Below, piece after piece: positions 56,520-64,000 of a stretch of 64,000 nucleotides of DNA (the first letter of the stretch is position 1; each line of letters begins with the position of its first letter). The DNA is from Myxococcales bacterium 68-20. GTDB taxonomy: Bacteria > Myxococcota_A > Polyangia > Polyangiales > Polyangiaceae. The DNA is taken from positions 62,001 through 126,000 of the forward strand of contig MKVQ01000022.1 of assembly GCA_001899635.1 (NCBI GenBank), in the 5' to 3' direction. Made by a program: the position numbers and the translations under genes. The notes beneath the pieces were generated by a model, which saw only the letters and a program-made list of their open reading frames with translations, was not told the origin of the DNA and ran no database searches.

Positions 56520-56577
56520 GCGAGCGGGCGCCCCCCGAGCGAGGGGGCGCCCCTACACTACGCGCCGACCGGCGCGT

Positions 56578-57504
56578 TCACGCTCGGACGCGCACGACGC
56601 GGTCGCCGACACGGAGCTCCGTGCCGGGCTTGCACTGCGCCCACTTGAGCATCGCGATCGCGACGGGCTTGCCCGATGACGGCGCGACGACGGAGCTCTT
56701 CACGTCGCCAACCACTGCGCCCTCGGGCGTCGTTACCGAATCACCCTTCCCGAGCGGCGTGTCGCCCTCGACGTCGAGGGGCACGAGCTTGCGCTTCACG
56801 TGCCCGCGGTTCTCGAGCATGTAGATGACCTCCTGCCCGAGGTAGCAGCCCTTGTCGAACGAGACCGCGAGCTTCTCGAGGCTCGCCTCCTGCGGGTAGA
56901 GCGTGCCGTCGACCTCGACGCCGAACCGAGGGACTCCGCGCTCGATGCGCACCGCGTCCCAGGCCGCGTCGTCGGCGATGGCGCCGCCGGCATCAGCGAC
57001 GAGCGCTGCGATCCGCTCACCGAACGCCTCCGCCTCCGCGGCCGGCGCAGCAACGACGGCCCCGCCGAGCCCGAGTAGATCGAGCGTGCCGGCGTAGGGC
57101 GCCCCGAGCCCGGACGGGACGTCCTTCGCCCGCGGGCCATGCAGATGCCAGAAGTCGAGGTCCGCGGCCTCGAGCTCGGCGTCCTCCATCACGAGGTAGT
57201 GGTCGAGCGTCTCGATGATCGCATCCCGCATGTCGCGCGGAACGCCGAGCGCGAGCACGTCCTTCGTGCCTGCTGCTTCACGCCCGGGGACGGCAAAGAA
57301 GTCGGTCTGGATCCGCCCCTTCTTCTCGACGATGAGCCCGTACGCCCCGTCCGCCGAGCCCAGCTTCGCGAGATCGCAGGTGACGAGGCCGTTCAGCCAG
57401 CTCGTCCGCTCCGTCCCCTTCACGAGAATCCCCGTGCGATCCGCAGCCCGCACCGCAAGCACGGCCCCGCGTGCCGCCTTCGCCTCTCGGTCCCTCTCGC
57501 TCAT
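56578..57504 (-). CDS. ygfZ: YgfZ-type folate-binding Fe-S repair protein
   Basis: 308 residues from the ATG at 57504. GcvT-like tetrahydrofolate-binding fold with the diagnostic motif KGCYLGQEVI near residue 225 and LNGLVTCDLAKL early. YgfZ proteins help assemble or repair Fe-S clusters in enzymes such as MiaB, using folate. The C-terminal barrel (VAIAMLKWAQCKPGTELRVG) is complete. It converges with the PPC gene and diverges from the lipid kinase, with a TTGGGGCTCGCGCCCCAA hairpin near 57550 between their starts. Confidence 0.9.
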   Translation of the reverse strand: MSERDREAKAARGAVLAVRAADRTGILVKGTERTSWLNGLVTCDLAKLGSADGAYGLIVEKKGRIQTDFFAVPGREAAGTKDVLALGVPRDMRDAIIETLDHYLVMEDAELEAADLDFWHLHGPRAKDVPSGLGAPYAGTLDLLGLGGAVVAAPAAEAEAFGERIAALVADAGGAIADDAAWDAVRIERGVPRFGVEVDGTLYPQEASLEKLAVSFDKGCYLGQEVIYMLENRGHVKRKLVPLDVEGDTPLGKGDSVTTPEGAVVGDVKSSVVAPSSGKPVAIAMLKWAQCKPGTELRVGDRVVRVRA

Positions 57505-57620
57505 GTGGCGTTTGTGGCACCGCCTCGACCGGAAGTGGAGTGGTAAAATTGGGGCTCGCGCCCCAACCACCCGCAGAGGCGCTTGACGAGGCCCCCCTCC
57601 GGACGTCAGGCTGCCGGGCA

Positions 57621-58661
57621 GTGCCCGGCATCGGCGTGATCTTCAACCCGCGCAGCGGGCGAAACCTGCGCGATCCGCGCGCCGCCCACCGGCTGGCACG
57701 CACGCTGGGAGATCGTGGCGTCATCCGTGAGGCCGGGTCCATCGACGAGCTCTACCGCGTGGCGGAGGACTTCCGGAAGCTCGACATCGACGTCCTCGGG
57801 ATCAGCGGTGGCGACGGCACCAACGGGACGACCATCACGGGCTTCCTCGACGTCTACCAGGGCAACGCCCTCCCGCAGATCGCGTTCCTGCGCGGCGGCA
57901 CGATGAACACGGTGGCGAACGCGGTCGGCGTCCGCCGCGGCCGGCCAGAGGGACTGCTCGATCGCCTTTGCCGGGCCTACGTCGCGCGCGCGGCCCAACC
58001 GCTCGCGAACGTCGAGCGTCACGTGATGTGCATCCGTGGCGAGGGCGCGCGGGTGCCGGCGCGCAACTCGAGCTCGGACGACATCGAGTCCGCCCCCTCG
58101 TCGATGCGGCGGAGCCAGCCGCTCGGGACGAAGTACGGCTTCAACTTCGGAACGGGCGTCGTCTGCGGCTTCCTCTCGGAGTACTACGCCTACGGCCAGC
58201 CGCCGAACCCGGTCGTCGCCGCAAAGACGCTCCTCCGTGGCGTCGGGAGCGCCGCGATCGGGGGGGAGATGATCCGGCGCATGGCCGAGCCGTTCCGCGG
58301 GTCGGTCGAGCTGGACGACGGGACGATCTGGCCCGAGCGTGACTACCTCTCCGTTGCAGGCGGCACGGTCGACCAGATCGGCCTCAACTTCCGCCCGTTC
58401 TATCGCTTCGCGGAGCGGCCCGACACGTTCCATCTCCTCGGCATCCACACCTCGCCCATGGGCTTCGTCTCGCAGCTCCCGCGGATCTGGCGCGCGGAGC
58501 CGATGAAGCCAGGTCACACGTACGAAGCAGTGACGCCCAATGCGGTGATCCGCTCGGCGCGCTCCCCGCTCCGCTACATGATCGACGGCGACCTGCACGA
58601 GTGCGGCGGCCCGCTCCACGTGTCGATCGGGCCTCGCGTGCGAATCGTCGTCGGCACCTGA
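57621..58661 (+). CDS. Diacylglycerol kinase-family lipid kinase
   Basis: 346 residues from a GTG. DAGK catalytic domain: IGVIFNPRSGRN, the nucleotide motif ISGGDGTNG, and FLRGGTMNTVANAVG; the C-terminal part ends with a lipid-kinase-like RYMIDGDLHECGGPLHVSIG. It phosphorylates a lipid (diacylglycerol, sphingoid or similar) at the inner face of the membrane. It is followed by an SRPBCC-type lipid-binding protein gene after 188 bases, perhaps linked in lipid handling. Confidence 0.85.
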   Translation: MPGIGVIFNPRSGRNLRDPRAAHRLARTLGDRGVIREAGSIDELYRVAEDFRKLDIDVLGISGGDGTNGTTITGFLDVYQGNALPQIAFLRGGTMNTVANAVGVRRGRPEGLLDRLCRAYVARAAQPLANVERHVMCIRGEGARVPARNSSSDDIESAPSSMRRSQPLGTKYGFNFGTGVVCGFLSEYYAYGQPPNPVVAAKTLLRGVGSAAIGGEMIRRMAEPFRGSVELDDGTIWPERDYLSVAGGTVDQIGLNFRPFYRFAERPDTFHLLGIHTSPMGFVSQLPRIWRAEPMKPGHTYEAVTPNAVIRSARSPLRYMIDGDLHECGGPLHVSIGPRVRIVVGT

Positions 58662-58849
58662 GCTGCGACGCCGGATGGCCCGAACGCCGGCGTCGGCGGG
58701 CTCGGCCTGCGTCGAATGGTCGGCCTGGCCGCGGCGTTACCATGGTCGTGCTCCTTAGGCCCGCTGCGACACGACCCCAGCCACGCTGCCGACGTGCACG
58801 GACCACCGGCTTGCCTGGATTCGAGCCGCCCAATAGTCTGCGACGCACC

Positions 58850-59461
58850 ATGCGCCGCCTCGTCGCCGCCCTCGCCTTCGCGTGCGCCCTCGGCGCGACG
58901 TCGGCAGGGCGCGCGGACTCGCTCCGCCCGCACGAGTCGGCGCGGCTGGCTCGTGGTGAGACGGTCATCCGCGAGCAGACGCTCGAGCGCGGAGACCACC
59001 GCTGGGTCGGCGGCATCACGTACACGGTGATGGACGGCTCCGCGGCGGAGGTCGCGGCCGTGATCGACAACGTCGAATCGCTGCGCCGCGTCCTGCCCAA
59101 GACCAAGCGCGCGCGCCTCGTCGGGACGACGACCGACGGCGACCAGCTCGTCGAGCTCGTCCAGGGCAACGCGCTGATGGAAGCGCAGTACACCATCCGC
59201 GTACGCCGTGAGCCGCGCGAGGTCCGGTTCTGGCTGGACCCGAGACGGCCGCACGGTATCGACGATGCCTGGGGCTTCTTCCGCTACCAGCCTTTCATCA
59301 CATCCGCTGGTGAAGCGCGCGTGCTCTTGACGTATGGTGTCATGGTCGATGTTGGACCTGGCATCGTCCGTGACTTCTTCGAGGAGCGCATCCGTGCTGC
59401 CCTACTTTCCGTCCCGCAGCTCGTGCGCCGCCAGATGGCGGAGCTCCGGCGCCCGCTCTGA
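58850..59461 (+). CDS. Secreted SRPBCC/START-like protein
   Basis: 203 residues with a signal peptide (RLVAALAFACALGATSAGRA). The mature part fits the SRPBCC helix-grip pattern: DGSAAEVAAVIDNVESLRRVLPKTKR shortened to its helix, then strands ARLVGTTTDGDQLVEL, YTIRVRREPREVRFWL and VLLTYGVMVDVG, ending with a C-terminal helix. Such folds bind lipids or hydrophobic molecules; here the site is periplasmic. A -10-like AATAGT lies 12 bases before the ATG. It is 9 bases before the permease gene, so both are likely cotranscribed. Confidence 0.75.
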   Translation: MRRLVAALAFACALGATSAGRADSLRPHESARLARGETVIREQTLERGDHRWVGGITYTVMDGSAAEVAAVIDNVESLRRVLPKTKRARLVGTTTDGDQLVELVQGNALMEAQYTIRVRREPREVRFWLDPRRPHGIDDAWGFFRYQPFITSAGEARVLLTYGVMVDVGPGIVRDFFEERIRAALLSVPQLVRRQMAELRRPL

Positions 59462-59470
59462 ACGTCTCGC

Positions 59471-60406
59471 GTGATGCTCGGAAGAGTCTTCGCCATTGCG
59501 ATGAACACGTACCGCGAAGCGGTGCGCGCCCGCGTGCTCTTCGGCCTGATGGCCGCGGCGCTCGCCGCAAGCGCGTACTCGCTCGTCATCGCCTCGATGT
59601 CGATCCGCCAGGAGATGCGCATCGTCGCCGACATCGGCTCGGCGTCGATCTCGGGCTTCGCGGTCCTCGTCGCGATCATCCTCGGCGCCACCTCGCTCTA
59701 CCGCGAGCTCGAGCTCAAGACCGTCTTCCCGATCCTCACGCGACAGCTCCGACGGCACGAGTACGTCATCGGCAAGTACCTCGGCATCCTCGCGGTGCTC
59801 CTCGCGTTCGTCGCGATCGACGGAGCGGCGGTGCTCGCGATCATTGCACTGCAATCGAAGGTGCACGTCGGGTCGACGCTCGGAGTGATCGGCAGCCTCT
59901 TCCTGGTCCTCGGCGTCGGCCTGTGGCGCGCGAAGCTCCATCGCGTGTTCGTGGTGCTTCCGTGGGCGGTCTGCGCGTTCATCGCGATGGCGGTCATCTC
60001 GCACGGCGCCGGACCGGAGCGGCAGCTCATCATCGTCTCGTCGCTCCTCACGCTGGCGGAGGTCGCGATCGTCACCGCGATCGCGATGCTGTTCTCGTCG
60101 TTCTCTTCGCCGTTCCTCACCGCGATCTTCACGGTGATGGTGTTCCTGATCGGGCGCTCCGCCGACATGCTCGGCAACCTCCCCGTCCGCGTCTTCGGCG
60201 AAACGCTGCGCTCTTTTGGCATCTTCCTGTCGAAGGTTTTCCCGAACCTCCACGTCTACGTGCCCGCGCGGCCCGTGCTCCTCGGCCAGGTCCCGAACGT
60301 CGCCCTGCCCTCGTACGTGCTCGGCGCGTGGGGCAATGCCATCCTCTACGCCGTCGTCCTGCTCGCGGTGAGCGCGATCGTGTTCCGACGGCGAGACTTC
60401 CAGTGA
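59471..60406 (+). CDS. ABC-2-type permease
   Basis: 311 residues, six transmembrane helices (for example IASMSIRQEMRIVADIGSAS flanking helix 1 and LGVIGSLFLVLGVGLW, VFVVLPWAVCAFIAMAVI, LLAVSAIVFRRRDFQ at the end). Pattern of ABC-2/Nod-type or GldF-like exporters. No ATPase gene is next to it. Starts GTG at 59471 (an ATG follows at 59474). The stop overlaps the next gene (GTGA). Possibly exports a substrate handled by the upstream SRPBCC protein. Confidence 0.8.
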   Translation: MMLGRVFAIAMNTYREAVRARVLFGLMAAALAASAYSLVIASMSIRQEMRIVADIGSASISGFAVLVAIILGATSLYRELELKTVFPILTRQLRRHEYVIGKYLGILAVLLAFVAIDGAAVLAIIALQSKVHVGSTLGVIGSLFLVLGVGLWRAKLHRVFVVLPWAVCAFIAMAVISHGAGPERQLIIVSSLLTLAEVAIVTAIAMLFSSFSSPFLTAIFTVMVFLIGRSADMLGNLPVRVFGETLRSFGIFLSKVFPNLHVYVPARPVLLGQVPNVALPSYVLGAWGNAILYAVVLLAVSAIVFRRRDFQ

Positions 60407-61032
60407 GCATGCTCCCCCGTGCGCGGCGTCACGGCCTGCCGGCCGTGGCGCTGGCGCTCGTCGTCGTCATCGCGGCGTTGGTCACGCGGGTTTCGGAGGG
60501 GCGCCGCGCGGTGGAGGGCTGCGACGCCGCGCTCGCGAGGCAGGACTACGTCGAGGCGATCGTCCTCGCACGGGCCGCGGCGGAGGCTCGCTGTCCCTGG
60601 TGCGAGGCCCCCGAGCTCGGTTTCGCGCGGCTCTTCGCCATTGCGAAAGACGCCGAGAGCCGGGGTGACCACCCCACGGCGGTTGCCGCCTGGCGCGCGG
60701 TGCGGGCGGCGACGCTCGCGACCTCCGTGATCGACCGCTCGCCGGCTCGTCGGGAGCGTGCGGACGGCGAGATCGCGCGTCTCGAGCACCGGATTGATGC
60801 CGCCACGGCCGGCTCTGCGCCCTCCCCGGCGGCGTCCGAGGAACGGCTGCGCGCAGCGCTTGCGACCTCGCTCGTCCCGTCGGGAATCGTCTTCGCGCTC
60901 CTCGCGATCGGCGGCGCCCTCTTCGTTATCGGCGCGGTCCGGTTCGTCAGGGCGCGTACGTTTCGGGTGCCCGACCTCGTGGTCGCGGTCGCCGGCGGAG
61001 CGCTTGCTGCCGCTGCTGTGCTGGTTTTCTGA
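60403..61032 (+). CDS. Hypothetical membrane protein, 209 aa
   Basis: Begins at a GTG overlapping the permease stop. One N-terminal helix (LPAVALALVVVIAALVT), a helical TPR-like Ala-rich domain with three Cys (EGCDAALARQDYVEAIVLAR, CPWCEAPE), and two C-terminal helices ([37 protein letters not shown]). No family was recognised. It is probably an accessory subunit of the permease. Confidence 0.65.
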   Translation: MSMLPRARRHGLPAVALALVVVIAALVTRVSEGRRAVEGCDAALARQDYVEAIVLARAAAEARCPWCEAPELGFARLFAIAKDAESRGDHPTAVAAWRAVRAATLATSVIDRSPARRERADGEIARLEHRIDAATAGSAPSPAASEERLRAALATSLVPSGIVFALLAIGGALFVIGAVRFVRARTFRVPDLVVAVAGGALAAAAVLVF

Positions 61033-61071
61033 GGCCGTGACACCCGGGGCGTCTCGTGGCACAAGCTCGCC

Positions 61072-62616
61072 ATGCGCGTACCGATGGATGAAAAGAAGGT
61101 GGCGCGTTGTCGCGAGCTCGCAGGGAGCATCGCGGACGACGTGCAGCGCTACATCGACGGTCATACCTCCGTCGGCGCGGAGCGCACGTTCCTCCGCGCG
61201 TTCGGAGCGGACGGCGTCGACGATCAGGGCGCACCGCTCGCGAACCTGGTCGTCGATCGGTACCAGAAGGCCGGGCTCCTCGGTCGCGGCGTCTCGTACT
61301 GGCTAGGCCGTGCGCTGGCCTCCGGCGCCCGTGACATCCAGGATGCCGCAGAGCGCCTCGCCTACGCGCCCGACCTCGACAAGGGCGAAGGCGGCCCGGA
61401 CCGCGATGCCGTCGCGCGGGCGCTCGCGCCTGCGACCGAAGCCGCGATCGCGCGCATCGATCGAGCGCGGGCCGAGCGCGAGGCCAACAAGACGCGCATG
61501 CGTCCGGGCGCGAACCCGCTCAAGTACGTCATCGTAGCGACGGGCAACATCTACGACGACGCCGTGCAGGCGAAGGCCGCCGCGTTCGCCGGCGCAGACA
61601 TCGTCGCGGTGATCCGAGCCACGGCCCAATCGCTCCTCGACTACGTCCCGCACGGCGCCACGACGGAGGGCTACGGCGGCACCTTCGCGACGCAGGAGAA
61701 CTTCAAGATCATTCGCCGCGCGACCGACGAGGCCGCGCTCGAGTATGGGCGCTATATCCACCAGACGAACTACTCGTCCGGGCTCTGCATGTCCGAGATC
61801 GCGTGGATGGCGGCGGTGGAGCGGCTCGACATGCTGCTCAACGACGCGATGTACGGGATCCTCTTCCGCGACATCAACCCGTGCCGCAACTTCGTCGATC
61901 AGTACGTCTCGCGCCGCTTCATCGCCCGCTCGGGGATCATCATCAATACGGGCGAGGACAACTACCTCACCACCGCCGACGCGGTGGAGAAGGCGCACAC
62001 GGTCCTCGCGAGCCAGTTCATCAACGAGGCCTTCGCGAAGCGCGCCGGCGTGCGCGAAGAGCAGATGGGCCTCGGCCACGCCTACGAGATCGATCCCTGG
62101 ATCGAGAATAGCTTCCTCCTCGAGCTCGCGCAGGCGCAGCTCGTCCGGCAGGTGTTCGACCGGCACCCGATCAAGTGGATGCCGCCGACGAAGCACAAGA
62201 CCGGCGACGTCTTCCAGAGCCACGTCCACGACGCGATGTTCAATCTCGTCGGCGTGATGACGAACCAGTCGATCGAGCTCCTCGGCATGTTCAGCGAGGC
62301 GATCCACAACCCGATGCTGATGGACCGGTACCTGTCGCTCAAGGCGACGAAGTACGTCTTCGGCGCGGCCAAGGCTCTCGGCGACGAGCTCAGCGTCAAG
62401 CCGGACGGAGTGATGGGCAGGCGCGCCGTCCAGGTCCTCGACGAAGCGCACGAGCTCCTCGTCCAGGTCGAGCGCGACACGATCTGGAAGGCGATCGAGG
62501 TCGGCGCCTTCGCCGACGTGAAGCGCACGCGGACGGGCGGAAAGGGCTACGCCGGCGTGTGCGAGCGCTCGCCTGACTACGTGAACCCGATCCTCGACGA
62601 ACTGGAGAAGAGCTGA
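61072..62616 (+). CDS. kamD: Lysine 5,6-aminomutase alpha subunit
   Basis: 514 residues, the usual length. Adenosylcobalamin- and PLP-dependent shift of the amino group in L-beta-lysine or D-lysine to the neighbouring carbon. Characteristic segments: ATAQSLLDYVPHGATTEGYGG, RYIHQTNYSSGLCMSEIAWM, NTGEDNYLTTADAVEKAH and GLGHAYEIDPWIE. It is the PLP/AdoCbl-binding large subunit. KamE follows with a one-base overlap. Other lysine-fermentation genes (kce, kdd) are not in the window. Confidence 0.94.
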   Translation: MRVPMDEKKVARCRELAGSIADDVQRYIDGHTSVGAERTFLRAFGADGVDDQGAPLANLVVDRYQKAGLLGRGVSYWLGRALASGARDIQDAAERLAYAPDLDKGEGGPDRDAVARALAPATEAAIARIDRARAEREANKTRMRPGANPLKYVIVATGNIYDDAVQAKAAAFAGADIVAVIRATAQSLLDYVPHGATTEGYGGTFATQENFKIIRRATDEAALEYGRYIHQTNYSSGLCMSEIAWMAAVERLDMLLNDAMYGILFRDINPCRNFVDQYVSRRFIARSGIIINTGEDNYLTTADAVEKAHTVLASQFINEAFAKRAGVREEQMGLGHAYEIDPWIENSFLLELAQAQLVRQVFDRHPIKWMPPTKHKTGDVFQSHVHDAMFNLVGVMTNQSIELLGMFSEAIHNPMLMDRYLSLKATKYVFGAAKALGDELSVKPDGVMGRRAVQVLDEAHELLVQVERDTIWKAIEVGAFADVKRTRTGGKGYAGVCERSPDYVNPILDELEKS

Positions 62617-63380
62617 TGCACCCCACCGCGCCTGCGAAGCTGCTCCGGGCCTACGGCGACCGTCAGGGCGACGGCATGGTCCAGATGTCCTTCGTCCTCG
62701 AGCTGCCCCCGTCCGCGCGCGCGCGCGAGGCCGCCAAGAAGTTCGCCGAGCTCCATGGCCTCTCCGAGCCGCTCGTCTCGACGATGGAGACGTGCGCCGA
62801 GGGCTACACCTACTTCGTCGTGTACGGACACTCGGCGCACTCCGTCGATCCTTCCACCATCGACGTCCCCGAGGTTCGCACCGAGGCGCTTTCACGCGAG
62901 GAGATCCATCATCGGATCGAGACGCGGCTCGGTCGCAAGATCGTCGTCGTCGGTGCATGCACCGGCTCGGACGCCCACACCGTCGGAATCGACGCGATCC
63001 TGAACTACAAGGGCTACGCGGGCGACAAGGGCCTCGAGAGCTACAAGTGCTTCGAGGCGTACAACCTCGGGGCGCAGGTCGACAACGAGGCGCTCGCGGA
63101 GCGCGCCCTCGCCCTCGGCGCCGACGCCATCCTCGTCAGCCAGATCATCACGCAGCGCAACTGCCACAAGGAGAACGCCGCGGCGCTCATCGAGCTCGCC
63201 AAGCGCGCCGGGTGGCGGAACAAGATGGTGATGCTGCTCGGAGGCCCGCGGATCGATCACAAGCTCGCGCTCGAGCTCGGCTTCGACGCCGGCTTCGGTC
63301 CGGGCACGAAGCCCAGCGACGTCGCGTCGTTCCTCGTCGAGTGGATGTGCGGCGATCGCGAGAAGGCCGTGATGACCTGA
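62616..63380 (+). CDS. kamE: Lysine 5,6-aminomutase beta subunit
   Basis: 254 residues. The cobalamin-binding motif GACTGSDAHTVGIDAI has the lower-ligand His (DxHxxG), and YKGYAGDKGLESYKCFEAY carries the PLP Lys region that links the subunit to PLP. Start ATG overlaps kamD's stop by one base (TGATG). Together with KamD it forms the complete heterotetramer. Downstream lies a hairpin-repeat array and no other metabolic gene of the pathway. Confidence 0.94.
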   Translation: MHPTAPAKLLRAYGDRQGDGMVQMSFVLELPPSARAREAAKKFAELHGLSEPLVSTMETCAEGYTYFVVYGHSAHSVDPSTIDVPEVRTEALSREEIHHRIETRLGRKIVVVGACTGSDAHTVGIDAILNYKGYAGDKGLESYKCFEAYNLGAQVDNEALAERALALGADAILVSQIITQRNCHKENAAALIELAKRAGWRNKMVMLLGGPRIDHKLALELGFDAGFGPGTKPSDVASFLVEWMCGDREKAVMT

Positions 63381-63613
63381 GCGCGACCACGCGCTCGTGA
63401 AGCCAAGCCTGCACCGACCGGAGCGCACGCGTTCATGAAGCGACGCGTGCGCCTCGCCGGAGCGCAGGCGCTCATGAAACGACGCGTGCGCCCCGCTGGA
63501 GCGCAGGCGCTCATGAACGACGCGTGGGCCCCGCTGGAGCGCACGCGCTCATGAAGCGACGCGTGCGCCCTTACTGGAGCGCACGCGTTCGTGAAGAGAC
63601 GCCTGCACGCGCT
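63379..63613. repeat. Tandem array of about 39-bp palindromic units
   Basis: Five clear units begin at 63420, 63459, 63498, 63536 and 63576 (38-40 bases each), preceded by a worn copy at 63379. Each unit holds GGAGCGCACGCG, then TCATGAAGCG, then ACGCGTGCGC; in the first, GCGCACGCGT (63423-63432) and ACGCGTGCGC (63443-63452) pair perfectly around a 10-base loop. The units adjoin without spacers. The array fills the gap between kamE and bfd. Confidence 0.85.
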
Positions 63614-63628
63614 AGGGCGCTCGTGCGC

Positions 63629-63886
63629 TCAGGCCGCGCGGGTGCGTACGAGAGCGTTGTCTGGGACGAGGCGATCCGCGGCCGCGCTCGCCGGAGGGCA
63701 GCACACGATCGGCCCGCTGACGTCGTCGGCGTGGTCCTCGAGCATCGTCCGGATCATGCCGTGGCAGGCTCCGCAGTCTCCGCCCGCCTTGCACGCGAGC
63801 GTCACCGCTTCGCGCGTCGTGGCGCCGGCCTCGATGGCCGCTTGGACTTCGGTTTCACTGACTGCCAGGCAAACGCAGACGTACAT
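63629..63886 (-). CDS. bfd: Bacterioferritin-associated [2Fe-2S] ferredoxin (Bfd-like)
   Basis: 85 residues. N-terminal MYVCVCLAVSETEVQAAI (CxC) and later CKAGGDCGACHG give the four-Cys pattern of the Bfd/2Fe-2S-binding family. Bfd reduces and releases iron from bacterioferritin when iron is low. A Fur-box-like palindrome overlaps the promoter, as expected for iron control. The C-terminus is extended by about 25 residues compared with E. coli Bfd. The last 110 bases of the window hold only this promoter region and no gene. Confidence 0.87.
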   Translation of the reverse strand: MYVCVCLAVSETEVQAAIEAGATTREAVTLACKAGGDCGACHGMIRTMLEDHADDVSGPIVCCPPASAAADRLVPDNALVRTRAA

Positions 63887-63897
63887 CTGCGACTTAA

Positions 63898-63921
63898 GAT
63901 AATGAAAGCCGTTTTCATTTC
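63898..63921. promoter_or_regulatory. Fur box at the bfd promoter
   Basis: GATAATGAAAGCCGTTTTCATTTC is 24 bases, so given here by its halves: GATAATGAAA and TTTTCATTTC around GCCG, a close match to the Fur consensus half GATAAT. It overlaps a -10-like TATCTT about 9 bases before the ATG, so iron-bound Fur would shut the gene. Confidence 0.7.
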
Positions 63922-64000
63922 AAGGGCCCTGGAGCAGCTGAGCTCGGTGGGTATGAAATTGGCTAGCTTTCTCCAGCCCTTGGAATCGCAGCTCAACTGC

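Noticed and set aside
63379-63613. CRISPR array
   Set aside because: Units of about 39 bases follow one another without unique spacers, and no cas gene is present.
63802-63996. 64-codon minus-strand frame over the bfd promoter
   Set aside because: It overlaps bfd and the Fur box and has no recognisable features.

Overview
The window is 64 kb of very GC-rich chromosomal DNA with short intergenic gaps, many GTG/TTG starts and many 4-bp ATGA/GTGA gene overlaps. It contains several lipoproteins, a MYXO-CTERM-type sorting signal, zinc-ribbon proteins with long Pro/Ala linkers, an outer-membrane barrel protein with thrombospondin type 3-like calcium repeats, and a SahR-like regulator next to metH. 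Together these point to a myxobacterium (Myxococcota, probably the Polyangiales/Sorangiineae side). This placement is inferred from gene style, not from a marker-gene comparison. No prophage, insertion sequence or CRISPR array is evident; this is core chromosome with lineage-specific genes mixed in.

Layout. 1-2.7 kb: end of a methylthioadenosine phosphorylase gene, a PfkB sugar/nucleoside kinase and a lipoprotein. 3.0-7.2 kb: a 1389-residue secreted protein with an internal MYXO-CTERM signal. 7.2-12.8 kb: small hypothetical proteins and secreted or lipoprotein genes. 12.9-17.3 kb: a seven-gene minus-strand operon for sulfur-carrier-protein (CysO-type) cysteine synthesis under an Rrf2 regulator. 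17.5-23.6 kb: M19 dipeptidase, DUF4178 protein, CorC-type CBS membrane protein and hypotheticals. 24.2-26.6 kb: trpG-trpD-trpC. 26.7-29.2 kb: XerC/D recombinase, N-formylglutamate amidohydrolase, ribosomal protein L28. 29.6-34.2 kb: GGT-like protein, DUF72 protein, and an ECF sigma factor divergent from a thioredoxin. 34.5-39.8 kb: a giant NfnAB-like flavoprotein, YggX, and an MBL hydrolase. 40-46.5 kb: zinc-ribbon and propeller proteins, an A-type Fe-S carrier overlapping a GYGQPQ-repeat protein, and a phosphatase. 46.8-52.2 kb: metH, a SahR-like regulator and RNase P RNA. 52.3-58.7 kb: GT39 transferase, Maf, outer-membrane protein, PPC-domain protein, YgfZ and a lipid kinase. 58.8-64 kb: SRPBCC protein, ABC-2 permease, lysine 5,6-aminomutase kamDE, a hairpin-repeat array and a Fur-controlled Bfd ferredoxin.

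How the genes work together. Sulfur metabolism recurs: MTA salvage, CysO-dependent cysteine synthesis, and methionine regeneration by MetH with S-adenosylhomocysteine sensing. Iron/Fe-S handling recurs as well (A-type carrier, YggX, Bfd, NfnAB-like protein).

Most notable observation: in the cysteine operon the E1-like adenylating enzyme lacks the N-terminal RYxRQ arginine-finger segment. A separate 107-residue protein in the same operon carries that segment on a Rossmann half-domain whose glycine loop is lost. This resembles the split, asymmetric E1 heterodimers of eukaryotes and may be an undescribed bacterial split E1.
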